A DNA stretch of 64,000 nucleotides from Parahoeflea halophila (GTDB lineage: Bacteria; Pseudomonadota; Alphaproteobacteria; Rhizobiales; Rhizobiaceae): assembly GCF_900220985.1 (NCBI RefSeq), contig NZ_OCPC01000007.1:1-64000 (forward strand), given 5' to 3'. A model generated the notes under the pieces. The model was given only the letters and a program-made list of their open reading frames with translations, was not told the DNA's origin and made no database searches. A program made the translations under genes and the position numbers. Positions 53,531 through 63,367 of this stretch are shown one piece after another (the stretch's first letter is position 1; each line of letters starts with the position of its first letter).

Positions 53531-55288
53531 TCACCCCTTGCTGAGAATTTCCTGCATCTGTTCGCGCATGACAAATTTCTGTGGCTTGCCGGTAATTGTC
53601 ATCGGCAACGCCTCGACGATACGGACGTATCTGGGAACCTTGTAATGCGCGATCTGGCCGCTGCAGAATGCGCGCAGCTCCTCCCCGTCGAGACTGACGC
53701 CCAGCTTCGGGACGACCCAGGCGCAGACTTCCTCGCCATATTTTTCGTCGGGCACTCCGAACACCTGGACTTCCGAGATCTTGGGATGGCGGAAAAGGAA
53801 TTCCTCGATTTCGCGCGGATAGACATTTTCGCCACCGCGAATGATCATGTCCTTGACCCGCCCGACGATGGCGCAGAAACCCTGCTCGTCCATCACCGCC
53901 AGATCGCCGGTATGCATCCACCCGTCCCGGATCGACTCAGCCGTCTTCTCCTGTTCGCCCCAATAGCCCTTCATCACCGAATAGCCACGGGTGCACAATT
54001 CGCCGCGAACACCGACTGGCACGATCCGGCCGTCATCATCGACGATCTTGACCTCGAGATGCGGGTGGACACGGCCGACCGTTCCGCATCGCTTGTCGAT
54101 CGGATCATCGGTAAAACTTTGAAACGATACCGGCGATGTTTCGGTCATGCCGTAGCAGATCGTCACCTCGCGCATGTGCATCCGCTGCATCACCCGGTGC
54201 ATCACCTCCACGGGGCACGGCGCACCGGCCATGATTCCGGTGCGCAACTGCGTCAGGTTGCGTGGCGAAGTGTCGAGGTTCTCGAGCATGGCGACGAACA
54301 TGGTCGGCACGCCATAGACCGCCGTGCACCGCTCCGCTTCAAGCGCCTGCAATGTAGCCGACGGATCGAAAGCCTCGCCGGGAAACACCATCGCGGCACC
54401 CTTGCTGACAGCACCCAGCACCCCCATCACCATGCCGAAACAATGGTAGAGCGGCACCGGAATGCACAGCCGGTCGCTTTCCGTAAGCGCAATGCGATCG
54501 GTGACGAAGCGGGCATTGTTGACAATGTTGTAGTGCGAAAGCGTGGCGCCCTTGGGATGACCCGTCGTTCCCGAGGTGAACTGGATGTTGATGGCGTCAT
54601 CCGGGCCAAGCTCGGCGTCGATCGCCGGCAACCGCAACTGCTGCGCCGGACCGCCGAGGGACCTTACCCGGTCGAACGAAAACACCCCCGGTTCGCTCAC
54701 CTCGCCAAGCACGATCACCGCGCGCAGATGCGGAAGCCTTTCAGCCCGCAACCGCCCGGGTGCGCAGTCCGCGATCTCGGGCGCCAGCGCCGTGATCATG
54801 TCGAGATAGTTGGACGACTTGAACGCGCGCGCTGTGACCAGCGCCTTGCAGCCGACCTTGTTGAGCGCATATTCCAGCTCGGAGAGGCGATAGGCCGGGT
54901 TGATGTTGACCAGCACGAGCCCGATCCGTGCCGTGGCAAACTGGGTCAGCACCCACTCAAAGCGATTGGGCGACCAGATTCCGATACGGTCACCCTTTTG
55001 CAGTCCCATGGCGAGAAAGCCCGAGGCAAGTTCGTCGACCGCGCGGTCAAACTCGTAATAGCTCAGGCGAATGTCCTGCTGCGGGCAAACGATCGCCTCG
55101 CGGGGACCGAACAGAGACACGGTCTCGCGCAACAGTTGCGGAATGGTCATGTAGCGCAAGGGCAGATGGTTGCTGCCGCGGACATAGGAGAGATTGTTCT
55201 CGGGCTCTGTCACTTCAACCGCCTGCGCCTTGTCTGTGCGGCCAAAATCGGAAAGCTTTCCTGCCAGGCTCTCGTTCAGAATGGACAT
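53531..55288 (-). CDS. AMP-forming acyl-CoA synthetase (FadD-like)
   Basis: A 585-residue adenylate-forming ligase. The P-loop is [19 protein letters not shown]5 [12 protein letters not shown], the hinge [22 protein letters not shown] and the catalytic Lys is in TITGKPQKF. It is of the fatty/medium-chain acyl-CoA synthetase group. GGGGAGAGG precedes ATG. It lies 11 bp after the ATPase-amidase gene; the acid freed by the amidase is a likely substrate. Confidence 0.92.
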   Translation of the reverse strand: MSILNESLAGKLSDFGRTDKAQAVEVTEPENNLSYVRGSNHLPLRYMTIPQLLRETVSLFGPREAIVCPQQDIRLSYYEFDRAVDELASGFLAMGLQKGDRIGIWSPNRFEWVLTQFATARIGLVLVNINPAYRLSELEYALNKVGCKALVTARAFKSSNYLDMITALAPEIADCAPGRLRAERLPHLRAVIVLGEVSEPGVFSFDRVRSLGGPAQQLRLPAIDAELGPDDAINIQFTSGTTGHPKGATLSHYNIVNNARFVTDRIALTESDRLCIPVPLYHCFGMVMGVLGAVSKGAAMVFPGEAFDPSATLQALEAERCTAVYGVPTMFVAMLENLDTSPRNLTQLRTGIMAGAPCPVEVMHRVMQRMHMREVTICYGMTETSPVSFQSFTDDPIDKRCGTVGRVHPHLEVKIVDDDGRIVPVGVRGELCTRGYSVMKGYWGEQEKTAESIRDGWMHTGDLAVMDEQGFCAIVGRVKDMIIRGGENVYPREIEEFLFRHPKISEVQVFGVPDEKYGEEVCAWVVPKLGVSLDGEELRAFCSGQIAHYKVPRYVRIVEALPMTITGKPQKFVMREQMQEILSKG

Positions 55289-55299
55289 GGGCCTCTCCC

Positions 55300-57666
55300 C
55301 TACATGCTGCGCCAGTCTTCGCTTTGCTCAAATGCGTGCGCTGCCTGGTAGATCTTCATCTCGCCAAAGCTCGGTCCAACCAGCATCATGCCGATCGGCA
55401 ATCCCTCACTCAGACCGCAGGGTACACTCATGGCCGGAAGCCCGCCATTGAAAGGCGCGGTGTTGCCGATCATCTCGAAGGCGCGCTGGACATAGAGGTT
55501 GATTGAACAGTCCGCCGGTGGGATTTCCCGCGGCTTCATCGGCATTGTTGGCATCAACAGCACGTCGAAACGCTTGAGCGCCTGGGCATATTTCTCGTTG
55601 ACACGGCGCATGAGATTCTGCGCCTTGCCGTAGAACCGGCCCCGGTACTGGGTCTGGAAATGCTCGCCAAGGAACATGCAGGTCTTGAGCGAATGGCTGA
55701 GCTCGTCCGCCCGGTTGCGCCATTGCGACATCTGGTCGATCATCGACGGCAGGAACAGGCCGCGATAATTGGTGCCCGCCGTGTTGCCGTGCATCATGAA
55801 GTCCTGAAGACCTTCAACCGTGATCGCGGTCCAGCAATCGACGGCAAGAGCGTGTTCCGGCACCGAGATTTCCTCAACCATCGCGCCCAGTTGCCGGAAC
55901 CGCTCAGCGGCCGCCAGCACCTTGTCATCGACATCCGATTCGCTCTCCGGGCGGCGAAAACCTTCTTTCAGGATCCCGATCCGCAGTCCATGCGCGCCGC
56001 GGCCGAGCGCTTCGGTGTAATGATAGACCTTCGGGTTGTACTGGCGCGGATCGAGCCCGTCCTCGCCGGCGAGCACTTCAAGCAGCAGCGCATTGTCGGC
56101 GACATTGGAGGTCACCGGGCCGACGTGGTCGATGGTCATCTCCACAGGCATGACGCCGGTGTAGGGCACCAGGCCGTGGGTGGCCTTCATGCCGTAAACG
56201 CCGCAGGCCGAGGACGGCAACCTGATCGAACCGCCCTGGTCACCGGCGATCGCCATGTCGACCTCTCCGCTGGCGACCAGCGCCGCCGATCCGCTTGACG
56301 AGCCGTTGGCCATGTAACCGCGTTTCCAGGGATTGTGCACCGGTCCCTTTGCATTGGTGTGCGATCCGCCAGACAGGCAGAAATTCTCGCAATGCGCCTT
56401 TCCGGCGATGATCGCACCCGCATCGAGCATCCGGGTTACGATTGTGGCGTCGATCTCGGGTGTGTAGCCTTCCATGATCGACGACCCGTTCATCATCGGC
56501 ACGCCCGCAAGGCAGATCGTGTCCTTGAGGGCGATGCGCTTGCCGCGCAGCGGCCCGTCGGGGGCCCCGCGCACCTCGGTCTTGACATACCAGGCATTGA
56601 GCGGGTTTTCCGTGGGATCTGGAAAGCGCCCCGGCGAACGGGGATAGCGAACCTCGGGCAAATTGTCCGGCAGGGCATCAAGCCGGTCATAGGCCTGGAT
56701 ATAGGGTTCCATGATCTGGCTGTATTCGCCGAGTTCCGCATCAGTGAGGCTCATGCCGAAACGGCTCGCCATGGCGCGCATCTGCGATAGGCTGGGACGT
56801 TTGATTGTCATGCTGGTCACCGGTGGCTGGGAGATGATGGGTGCAGGATTGCCGGTCTGGTGGATGCGCTCGGGGCTGATCACCGGGCCTGGCGCATCAC
56901 GCGTTACCGTCTTCGTCGTGCTACGGGTGGAGCGGGCCGCGCCGAAGCCGAGGAACTGGTCGACCTTCCCCTGATCGGACAGGTCCGCCTTGGAGAGTTC
57001 GCCGGTGATCCGCCCGCGTTCAAGCACCAGAACCCGATCCGACAGGTCGGCGATGAAGTCGAAATTCTGTTCGACAAGCAGGATCGACAGCCCGCGCCGC
57101 GCGCGCAGCTTCAACAGGGTCTCCGACATCTCTTCGATGATCGAGGGCTGGATGCCTTCGGTGGGCTCGTCCAGCAGCAGCAGTTCCGGATCGCCCATCA
57201 GGCTTCGGGCCAGCGCCAGGAGTTGCTGTTCGCCGCCGGACAAGGCGCCGCCCGTTCGGTCGAGCAACCGTGCCAGCCGTGGGAAATCCGCAAGGACGGA
57301 CTCGATCACCTCGTCCTCGCTGCCGCCTGAATAGTCGTGCCAGGCAAAGCGGAGATTGTCGCGCACGCTTAGTTGCGGGAAAATTCCGCGACCCTGCGGC
57401 ACGTAACCGATCCCGTGCCCTGCCCGTTCGTAAGGCGAAAGGCGATTGATCTCGACACCGTGAAATCTGACGGTGCCGGAACTTGCGGGCAGGAATCCCA
57501 TGATGGTCTTAAGCAGGGTGGACTTGCCCATTCCATTGTGACCGAGAATGCCGACGACCTCGTTCTCCGACACGGAGAGTTCGATGCCGTGCAGGATAGG
57601 AACCTTGCCATAGCCCCCCGAAAGGCTCTTGATATCCAGGCAGGTCTTTTGGTCCGTGGCCGTCAT
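55300..57666 (-). CDS. Fusion protein: LivF-type ABC ATPase plus amidase
   Basis: A 788-residue two-domain protein read in one uninterrupted frame. Residues 1-245 are a LivF/UrtE-type ATPase: Walker [10 protein letters not shown] (42-50), LSGGEQ (142-147), Walker B LLLLDEP (162-168), LLVEQN (197-201). A 40-residue Thr/Pro-rich linker follows. Residues ~286-788 are an amidase-signature enzyme: Lys381 (ALKD), cis-Ser near 457 (NGSSSGSA) and nucleophile Ser480 (GDQGGSIR). All catalytic residues are kept in both halves. An internal ATG (56811) could once have started the amidase. TGATG coupling to the LivG gene. The protein would tie amide import to cytoplasmic hydrolysis. Confidence 0.9.
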   Translation of the reverse strand: MTATDQKTCLDIKSLSGGYGKVPILHGIELSVSENEVVGILGHNGMGKSTLLKTIMGFLPASSGTVRFHGVEINRLSPYERAGHGIGYVPQGRGIFPQLSVRDNLRFAWHDYSGGSEDEVIESVLADFPRLARLLDRTGGALSGGEQQLLALARSLMGDPELLLLDEPTEGIQPSIIEEMSETLLKLRARRGLSILLVEQNFDFIADLSDRVLVLERGRITGELSKADLSDQGKVDQFLGFGAARSTRSTTKTVTRDAPGPVISPERIHQTGNPAPIISQPPVTSMTIKRPSLSQMRAMASRFGMSLTDAELGEYSQIMEPYIQAYDRLDALPDNLPEVRYPRSPGRFPDPTENPLNAWYVKTEVRGAPDGPLRGKRIALKDTICLAGVPMMNGSSIMEGYTPEIDATIVTRMLDAGAIIAGKAHCENFCLSGGSHTNAKGPVHNPWKRGYMANGSSSGSAALVASGEVDMAIAGDQGGSIRLPSSACGVYGMKATHGLVPYTGVMPVEMTIDHVGPVTSNVADNALLLEVLAGEDGLDPRQYNPKVYHYTEALGRGAHGLRIGILKEGFRRPESESDVDDKVLAAAERFRQLGAMVEEISVPEHALAVDCWTAITVEGLQDFMMHGNTAGTNYRGLFLPSMIDQMSQWRNRADELSHSLKTCMFLGEHFQTQYRGRFYGKAQNLMRRVNEKYAQALKRFDVLLMPTMPMKPREIPPADCSINLYVQRAFEMIGNTAPFNGGLPAMSVPCGLSEGLPIGMMLVGPSFGEMKIYQAAHAFEQSEDWRSM

Positions 57667-58382
57667 CAGGCTTTCTTTCCCAGGTAGACGTTGCGGACAG
57701 TCGGATCCGCCATGACCCGGTCGACATGATCCTCCATCAGCACTGCGCCCTGGTGGAAGACGGTGACGGTGCTGGCAATCGAGCGGATGAACTGCATGTC
57801 GTGCTCGACGATGACGACGGCCGCGGTCCGGGTCATCTCGCGTATGATGGTGCTCATTCGTTCTACGTCATCGGCGCTCATGCCGGCCGCAGGCTCGTCA
57901 AGCAGCACCAGCCAGGGATCGGCGGCAACCACCAGGCCCAATTCCACACGCTGCCTCTCCCCATGGGCCAGCCGTCCAAGCTCGGTCCGCGCAATCGGGC
58001 CAAGGGCAAGACGCTCGATCACCTCCGACGCCTTGCGCATCGCATCGGGCATCGACAGGAACCGACGCGCGGCCATCCAGATGTTTTCAAACACATCGAG
58101 GCCGTCCATCAGGTTTGGCACCTGGGTCTTGATCCCGACCCCCAGCCCCGCGACCTGATGCGGGTTCCAGCCAGTGGTCTCGTATCCGCGCATGAACACC
58201 TGCCCACTGGTGGGCGTCAGAAGCCCCGTGATGCATTTGAAGAAGGTCGACTTTCCAGCCCCGTTGGGACCGATCAGGCAGCGCAGCTCCCCCGCCTTCA
58301 GCTTGAAATCGACATTGTCGCTGGCGACCACACCGCCAAATCGCATCGTCAAGCCCGCTGTTTCAAGGACAGTTTCAGCCAT
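57666..58382 (-). CDS. Amide/urea-type ABC transporter ATPase (LivG/UrtD type)
   Basis: A 238-residue ATPase with Walker A LIGPNGAGKST, the signature loop LAHGERQRVELG (UrtD-like), Walker B LVLLDEPAAGMS and H-loop VEHDMQF. ATG 58382 overlaps the permease stop by 8 bp; the longer frame lies inside it. It partners the ATPase half of the fusion protein. Confidence 0.9.
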   Translation of the reverse strand: MAETVLETAGLTMRFGGVVASDNVDFKLKAGELRCLIGPNGAGKSTFFKCITGLLTPTSGQVFMRGYETTGWNPHQVAGLGVGIKTQVPNLMDGLDVFENIWMAARRFLSMPDAMRKASEVIERLALGPIARTELGRLAHGERQRVELGLVVAADPWLVLLDEPAAGMSADDVERMSTIIREMTRTAAVVIVEHDMQFIRSIASTVTVFHQGAVLMEDHVDRVMADPTVRNVYLGKKA

Positions 58383-59412
58383 GCCCGACACTCCGGCCGC
58401 GAAGGCGACGCACGCCATGACGGGGAAACCTGCGGCGTCGCCCGAAACTGACTTTCCACAATGACCCGATTGCCGGAACCAGCCCCTTGGGCAGAAAGAG
58501 CACGAAAAGCACGAGAATGATTCCGGTCAGCAGCGTGTTGTCGATCATGCTCTGCTGGCCGAGCAGGAACTTGAGATAGGCGAGCCCTGCAGCCCCGACG
58601 ATCGGGCCGATGCGGGTACCAAGTCCACCGACGATGCACCAGATGATGATTTCCGCCGATTGCCCGAGACTGAAGAGATTGGGTGTCACGATCTCTCCCC
58701 AATTGGCAAACAGTGCGCCCGCCAGTCCGGCAATCGCCGCGCCGATGGAGAACAGGACAGTCTTGCGCGCGCTGACGTCATAGCCCATCAGCGCAACGCG
58801 TACCTCGTTCTCGCGAATGCCGATGGCCACACGCCCGAAAGAGGATTTCAGCAACCAGCTGACCAGCAGATAGACGATTATCAGGAGAATGGCGCAGAAA
58901 TAGAAATACGGGTCGCCATAGATGTAGTCGTTCGGGCGTCCCGGCACATTCAGCGTCTGGAAGCCAGGGATGCCGTTGAAACCGCCGAGCCGCGCCTTGC
59001 CGATTACGTATTCCGGACCGGCCGTCGAACTGATGAACTTGAACAGGATCAGCGTCACCACCAGCGTGATCACGCCGAGATAGACATCCGTCAACCGGCC
59101 GTAAAACATCATCGCGCCAAGCAGGGCGGCGAAGGCGGCCGGTACGAGAATGGCAAGCAGCATCGGAATGGTGCTGTCGCCGATATTGATGGCGGCGATT
59201 GCGTAGGTATAGGCCCCGAGCCCGAAGAATGCCGCCTGGCCGAAACAGAGAATTCCGCCGAAACCCCAGATCAGGCCGAGGCTGAAACCAAGCATGCCGT
59301 AAATCACGAGCACTGTCAGCGTAAAGGTGCCGACAATCATCGGCATGATCCAGATCAGCAATGCCGCAACCAGGATCGTGGCCGGCACCTCCTTTGTCCA
59401 GAAGGTCGCCAT
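58375..59412 (-). CDS. Amide/urea-type ABC permease (LivM/UrtC type)
   Basis: A 345-residue permease with about 9-10 membrane segments. The landmark IWGFGGILCFGQAAFFGLGA is visible, and the coupling region reads IRENEVRVALMGYDVSARK. The Arg-rich tail (FGRRRRFPRHGVRRLRGRS) is unusual. ATG 59412 shares its base with the LivH-type stop (TGATG). Confidence 0.9.
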   Translation of the reverse strand: MATFWTKEVPATILVAALLIWIMPMIVGTFTLTVLVIYGMLGFSLGLIWGFGGILCFGQAAFFGLGAYTYAIAAINIGDSTIPMLLAILVPAAFAALLGAMMFYGRLTDVYLGVITLVVTLILFKFISSTAGPEYVIGKARLGGFNGIPGFQTLNVPGRPNDYIYGDPYFYFCAILLIIVYLLVSWLLKSSFGRVAIGIRENEVRVALMGYDVSARKTVLFSIGAAIAGLAGALFANWGEIVTPNLFSLGQSAEIIIWCIVGGLGTRIGPIVGAAGLAYLKFLLGQQSMIDNTLLTGIILVLFVLFLPKGLVPAIGSLWKVSFGRRRRFPRHGVRRLRGRSVGHG

Positions 59413-60278
59413 CACACTCGTCCCTTGAAGAACTTGCCGGTCACACCTTGCGGCAGCAGCCTGAGCAGCACCACCGCAGCCACCAGCAGCGCCACCTCTC
59501 CCATGACCGGCGAGACTGCGAATGTGAAGATCTGACTGATGAAGCCGAAGAGACCGGAACTCGCCATAAGTCCGGCGATCAGGGACGGGCCGCCGGCAAT
59601 GACGGTTATGAAGGCCTTGGCGATATAGGCCCCGCCCGATGTCGGCACCAGACCGACCAGGGGCGCTAGTATGGCGCCCGCAAGCCCCGACAGCGCCGAC
59701 CCGCAGAAGAACGTGGCCATGTAGATGCGTTCCGGAGAGTAACCGAGTGCCGCCGCCATATCCGGCAGCTGCATCGCACCGCGCGCGATCAGTCCGAGCC
59801 GGGTGCCCTTGAGCACTGCAAACATGAGGCCGAGCAGGACTATAGCCACCAGGATGATGAAGAAGTTGTAGCCGTTGACCTGGTAGTTTCCGACCGTGAA
59901 TCCTGAAATCGGTGTCGAGATCCCGGTCGTTGTGTTCCCGAAGATCATGGTCACAAGCCCGATGAAGAACAGGCTCAGGCCCCATGTCGCAAGCATCGTG
60001 TCGACCAGCCGGCCATAAAGATGCCGGATCACCAGTCGTTCGACCACCAGTCCGATTAAGCCAACAACCACCGGAGCGATGACAAGCATGGCGAGAAATA
60101 TGTTGGCGCCCAGGGTGACCGCCGTGATCGTCACATAGCCGCCCATCATCATGAACTCGCCATGGGCCAGGTTGATCACCTTCATCATGCCGAACACGAT
60201 GGCGAGACCCGCGCTGATCAGAACCAGCGAGGCGACCGCATAGAGCATTTCGACGATGATGACGAATACCAGATCCAT
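59412..60278 (-). CDS. Amide/urea-type ABC permease (LivH/UrtB type)
   Basis: A 288-residue permease with about 8 membrane segments. INLAHGEFMMMGGYVTI and GLSLFFIGLVTMIFG match LivH/UrtB/FmdE proteins. It follows the SBP gene after a 77-bp gap with a strong hairpin. Confidence 0.9.
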   Translation of the reverse strand: MDLVFVIIVEMLYAVASLVLISAGLAIVFGMMKVINLAHGEFMMMGGYVTITAVTLGANIFLAMLVIAPVVVGLIGLVVERLVIRHLYGRLVDTMLATWGLSLFFIGLVTMIFGNTTTGISTPISGFTVGNYQVNGYNFFIILVAIVLLGLMFAVLKGTRLGLIARGAMQLPDMAAALGYSPERIYMATFFCGSALSGLAGAILAPLVGLVPTSGGAYIAKAFITVIAGGPSLIAGLMASSGLFGFISQIFTFAVSPVMGEVALLVAAVVLLRLLPQGVTGKFFKGRV

Positions 60279-60311
60279 GAATGATGGCCTTGGGTGAGTT
60301 GAGGCAGCGGC

Positions 60312-60336
60312 AGGGGCCGCGCGCCTGGCGGCCCCT
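60312..60336 (-). terminator. Intercistronic stem-loop after the amide SBP gene
   Basis: Arms AGGGGCCGC / GCGGCCCCT (9 bp, perfect) with a 7-base loop, between the SBP and LivH-type genes. Same placement as the other SBP-permease hairpins. Confidence 0.65.
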
Positions 60337-60355
60337 CACCGAGCTTGAGAAGGTG

Positions 60356-61576
60356 TCAGATCTGTATTTCGTACTGGGTGTTGTCATCCGGATTGGCGAC
60401 CAGATCGCAGACGGCCTGGGTGTCGATCGGCTGGCGTTGCGGCAAGGTTTCGACAACCCGCATCCCCTGGTTCTCGAATTCCATCAGGTGAACATCGAGA
60501 ACGGCATGATGGGTCTTGGGGTCGACTGTCACCTTGCCACCGGGGCCGGTGATCGAAATGCCGGTTTCCAGTGCGTCGATGATGGCGTCGCGCTCGAGCG
60601 AGCCGGCGAGGCGAACACCTTCGGCCCAGGTGAGCACGCCGTGATAATTGGAAACCGCAAGTTCGTGCATACCGCCAGCATCGCCGCCGGCAGCAACCCA
60701 GGCTTTCTTGAAGGCTTTGTTTTCCGGTGTCTCCAGTTCCTGGCTGTAATTATAGGCAACCATGATGCCGTTGCCCTCTTCGGCGGTCAGCACCTTGTGT
60801 TCATTGCCTACGCCCAGGGTCGTCGACGCTAGCGCGATCCGGTCCTTCATGCCCGCCGCGGCCCATTGCCGGAAGAACGAGAGATGAGCTCCGCCGACCA
60901 GCGGTGCGATGACCAGATCCGGACCGGCAGTCTGAATCTTTGCAATGGTCGAACCGAAATCCGAAACATCAAGCGGGAAGAAGTCGACGCCGACGGTTTC
61001 GCCGCCATTGTCGGCAACGAATTTCTGCAGCCAGCGGGCGGTGATCTGCCCGTAATTGTAGTCGGCGGCAACGATGTAGACCTTCTTGCCCGACTTGCCC
61101 ATCGCGTAGGGCACGAGGGCTTCGGCCTGCTGTGCCGGCGTTACACCGTTGATGAAGATGTTGCGATCGCAGACGCCGCCTTCATAAAGCACATTGTAGA
61201 AATACAGCGTCTTGTTCTTGTGCAGGGTCTGGCGAATGGCCTCACGTGAAGCCGACAGGATGCCGCCATGGACGACGTCGACCTTGTCCTGGCGTACCAG
61301 CTGCTGGGCATATTGTGAGTAGAGCGCCATGTCGGATTGTGTGTCGTAACCGACGACTTCGACCTGCTTGCCGAGCAGTCCGCCGTCAGCGTTGATCTGG
61401 CTGACGGCCAGCCGCAGTGCCATGTCCATCGGCTTGCCATAGGCATCGAAGATGCCCGAAACATCAAGCACCGATCCAAGTTTGATCGTGTCGGCGGCCA
61501 TCACGGCGCGCGGCAGCATGAGCGCACCGGTTGCAGCGGCCGCGGAGGCGAGGAAATGGCGTCTGTTTATCGACAT
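60356..61576 (-). CDS. Tat-exported amide/urea ABC substrate-binding protein (FmdD/UrtA type)
   Basis: A 406-residue type I binding protein. The twin-arginine signal SINRRHFLASAAAATGALML leads to cleavage near residue 28 (VMA-AD). The segment YEGGVCDRNIFINGVTPAQQ and the fold IKLGSVLDVSGIFDAYGKPM resemble FmdD/UrtA/AmiC proteins that bind short amides or urea. ATG 61576 follows GGAAGGA. First gene of the transporter operon, 57 bp from the flotillin gene. Confidence 0.9.
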   Translation of the reverse strand: MSINRRHFLASAAAATGALMLPRAVMAADTIKLGSVLDVSGIFDAYGKPMDMALRLAVSQINADGGLLGKQVEVVGYDTQSDMALYSQYAQQLVRQDKVDVVHGGILSASREAIRQTLHKNKTLYFYNVLYEGGVCDRNIFINGVTPAQQAEALVPYAMGKSGKKVYIVAADYNYGQITARWLQKFVADNGGETVGVDFFPLDVSDFGSTIAKIQTAGPDLVIAPLVGGAHLSFFRQWAAAGMKDRIALASTTLGVGNEHKVLTAEEGNGIMVAYNYSQELETPENKAFKKAWVAAGGDAGGMHELAVSNYHGVLTWAEGVRLAGSLERDAIIDALETGISITGPGGKVTVDPKTHHAVLDVHLMEFENQGMRVVETLPQRQPIDTQAVCDLVANPDDNTQYEIQI

Positions 61577-61633
61577 ATCGTGTTCCTTCCATAAGTCGGT
61601 TGAGTTGCGGTCAGGCAACCGGGGCAGGTGGTC

Positions 61634-63250
61634 TCAGTCTTTGTCTTTTTGCTTGGTTCGCTGGGCATAATCAGCCGTGCGGCCGGCAAGGTTCGCGTCA
61701 AAATCCAGCCCGATCTCCTCGCCCATCTGCTTCATCGCCGGCAGCCGCACCGCCATGCCGAGAATCTGGTCCATCGCCGCACCGAAGGCATTGTCCACGC
61801 CGGAACCGCCCCCGGATGTGCCGCCATTGCCCATGCCGCCGATCTGGTTGATGCGGATGGAATCGATCTTTTCGACCGGCTTCATCATCTGCGTCATGAT
61901 CTCGGGCAGGCGATCGAGCTTGCGCTCCTCGAGGCGCATCCGGATAACGGATTCGCTGAGAGTGTTTTCCGCCTGGTTGAGCGCATGGCGCCCCGCAGCC
62001 TCGGCCTCCATGCGGCGCTGCTCCGTCTCGGCGAGAGACCGCGCGACCTCGGCCTCGCCCTTTGCCTTTGCCAGCATGGTCCCCACATCGCTTTTGACGC
62101 GCGCATCCTCCAGCGCGATATCCTTTTTCTGACGAAGGCTGGAAATCTCCTGTTCCCGCTCGACGACGGCGCGCTCCTTCTGCATCTGCACGCGTTCTGC
62201 CGCGAGCAGGACCTGAGCTCTGGCCTCTTCTTCGGCAGCCTTGGTCGAGGACTCCTCGATCCGCCGCTTGGCGAGCTGGACTTCGTTTTCGATACGGGTT
62301 TCCTCGAGCGCCAATACGGCCGCCATCTCGGCACGCCTAAGCGCCTCGTCATTGGCTACCTGCGCGGCCTTCACCCGTTGAGTCTTCTCGATCCGGGCCT
62401 GTTCAGTGGCAAACTCGGCCTGTGCTTCTGCCTGATCCGACCGCGCCCGCGCTTCCGACTCCATCCGCCGGAGGTGCTCTTGCTGCACGATTTCGGCCTC
62501 CTTCTCGGCACGCTGCAACTCGAGTTGCCGCTGGTGCTGCGACAGCCGGCTCTCGCGGATCGCAATTTCGGTCTCGGTCTCGACCCTCACCCGTGCCTTG
62601 CGCTGCTCGGCCACCATCTCGGCAAGCCGGCGCATGCCCTGAGCATTGAAGGCGTTTCCTTCGTTGAGTTGGCTGAGGTCACTCTGGTCGACGCTGACCA
62701 GCGATGTCGAAACCATGGTGAGCCCGAGGCGGGCGGCATGCTCGGCCACAGCCTGGGTCACTTGCGCGGTGTAGCCGGAGCGATCGAGATGAATGTCTGC
62801 CAGATTGCGCTGGGCGGCGGCATCCTGCATCGCATTGATCAGGGCGCCGGCCACAACCTCGCGGATGGCGTCGCCGCCCCGGGCGATCCGCATCCCCAGC
62901 ACCTGCGCGGCGGTGGCGACACCCTCTGCCGTCGGTTCGACCCGGAGTTCGAATTCCATTTCGATATCGGCGCGAAGCTGATCCTTAGTCAGCAGCGAGT
63001 CGCGCCCCTTGCGGCCGGCCGGAAACGTCACGGACCCCATCGAAACGCGCTGGATCTGGTGCAGAATCGGCAAGGCTAGGCAGCCGCCGTCGAGAACCAC
63101 ACGCTTGCCTCCCAGACCGGTACGCACCAGCGCGGTGTCGAGTGTCGCCTTGGCAAAATAGCGCTGCAGGAACCAGATCGCGATGATCAGAAACAGCGCA
63201 ATGGTGAGCAGCGAAAACAACCAGACCAAGGCCAAATCCCCCAACGGCAT
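61634..63250 (-). CDS. Flotillin-like SPFH-domain membrane protein
   Basis: A 538-residue protein. One N-terminal membrane segment (residues ~8-28), an SPFH/band-7 domain (~45-215; VDQSDLSQLNEGNAFNAQGM near its end), a long Glu/Ala/Arg/Gln-rich coiled coil (~215-440) and a Gly-rich C-terminus. Flotillins organise membrane microdomains. It lies between the amide SBP gene and a second binding-protein gene, all on the same strand; whether it is functionally linked to the transporter is unknown. Confidence 0.82.
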   Translation of the reverse strand: MPLGDLALVWLFSLLTIALFLIIAIWFLQRYFAKATLDTALVRTGLGGKRVVLDGGCLALPILHQIQRVSMGSVTFPAGRKGRDSLLTKDQLRADIEMEFELRVEPTAEGVATAAQVLGMRIARGGDAIREVVAGALINAMQDAAAQRNLADIHLDRSGYTAQVTQAVAEHAARLGLTMVSTSLVSVDQSDLSQLNEGNAFNAQGMRRLAEMVAEQRKARVRVETETEIAIRESRLSQHQRQLELQRAEKEAEIVQQEHLRRMESEARARSDQAEAQAEFATEQARIEKTQRVKAAQVANDEALRRAEMAAVLALEETRIENEVQLAKRRIEESSTKAAEEEARAQVLLAAERVQMQKERAVVEREQEISSLRQKKDIALEDARVKSDVGTMLAKAKGEAEVARSLAETEQRRMEAEAAGRHALNQAENTLSESVIRMRLEERKLDRLPEIMTQMMKPVEKIDSIRINQIGGMGNGGTSGGGSGVDNAFGAAMDQILGMAVRLPAMKQMGEEIGLDFDANLAGRTADYAQRTKQKDKD

Positions 63251-63367
63251 GATGGTCGCCTTCCCCTTTGTCTGGCAGGGGTATCGGCGTCACGTAACCA
63301 TGGAGAATTTTATTTTCCTTTTCAAGTAATTTATTTTCCAATTCAAATTAATTGCTATCGTATTGGT

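Noticed and set aside
53272-53544. A 90-residue plus-strand frame between the MFS promoter and the acyl-CoA synthetase gene
   Set aside because: No family, no ribosome site, and its end is antisense to the synthetase gene.
58375-60456. A 693-residue apparent permease fusion
   Set aside because: The first half is a frame shadow of the LivH-type gene. Homology to LivM begins at ATG 59412, so there are two separate permeases.
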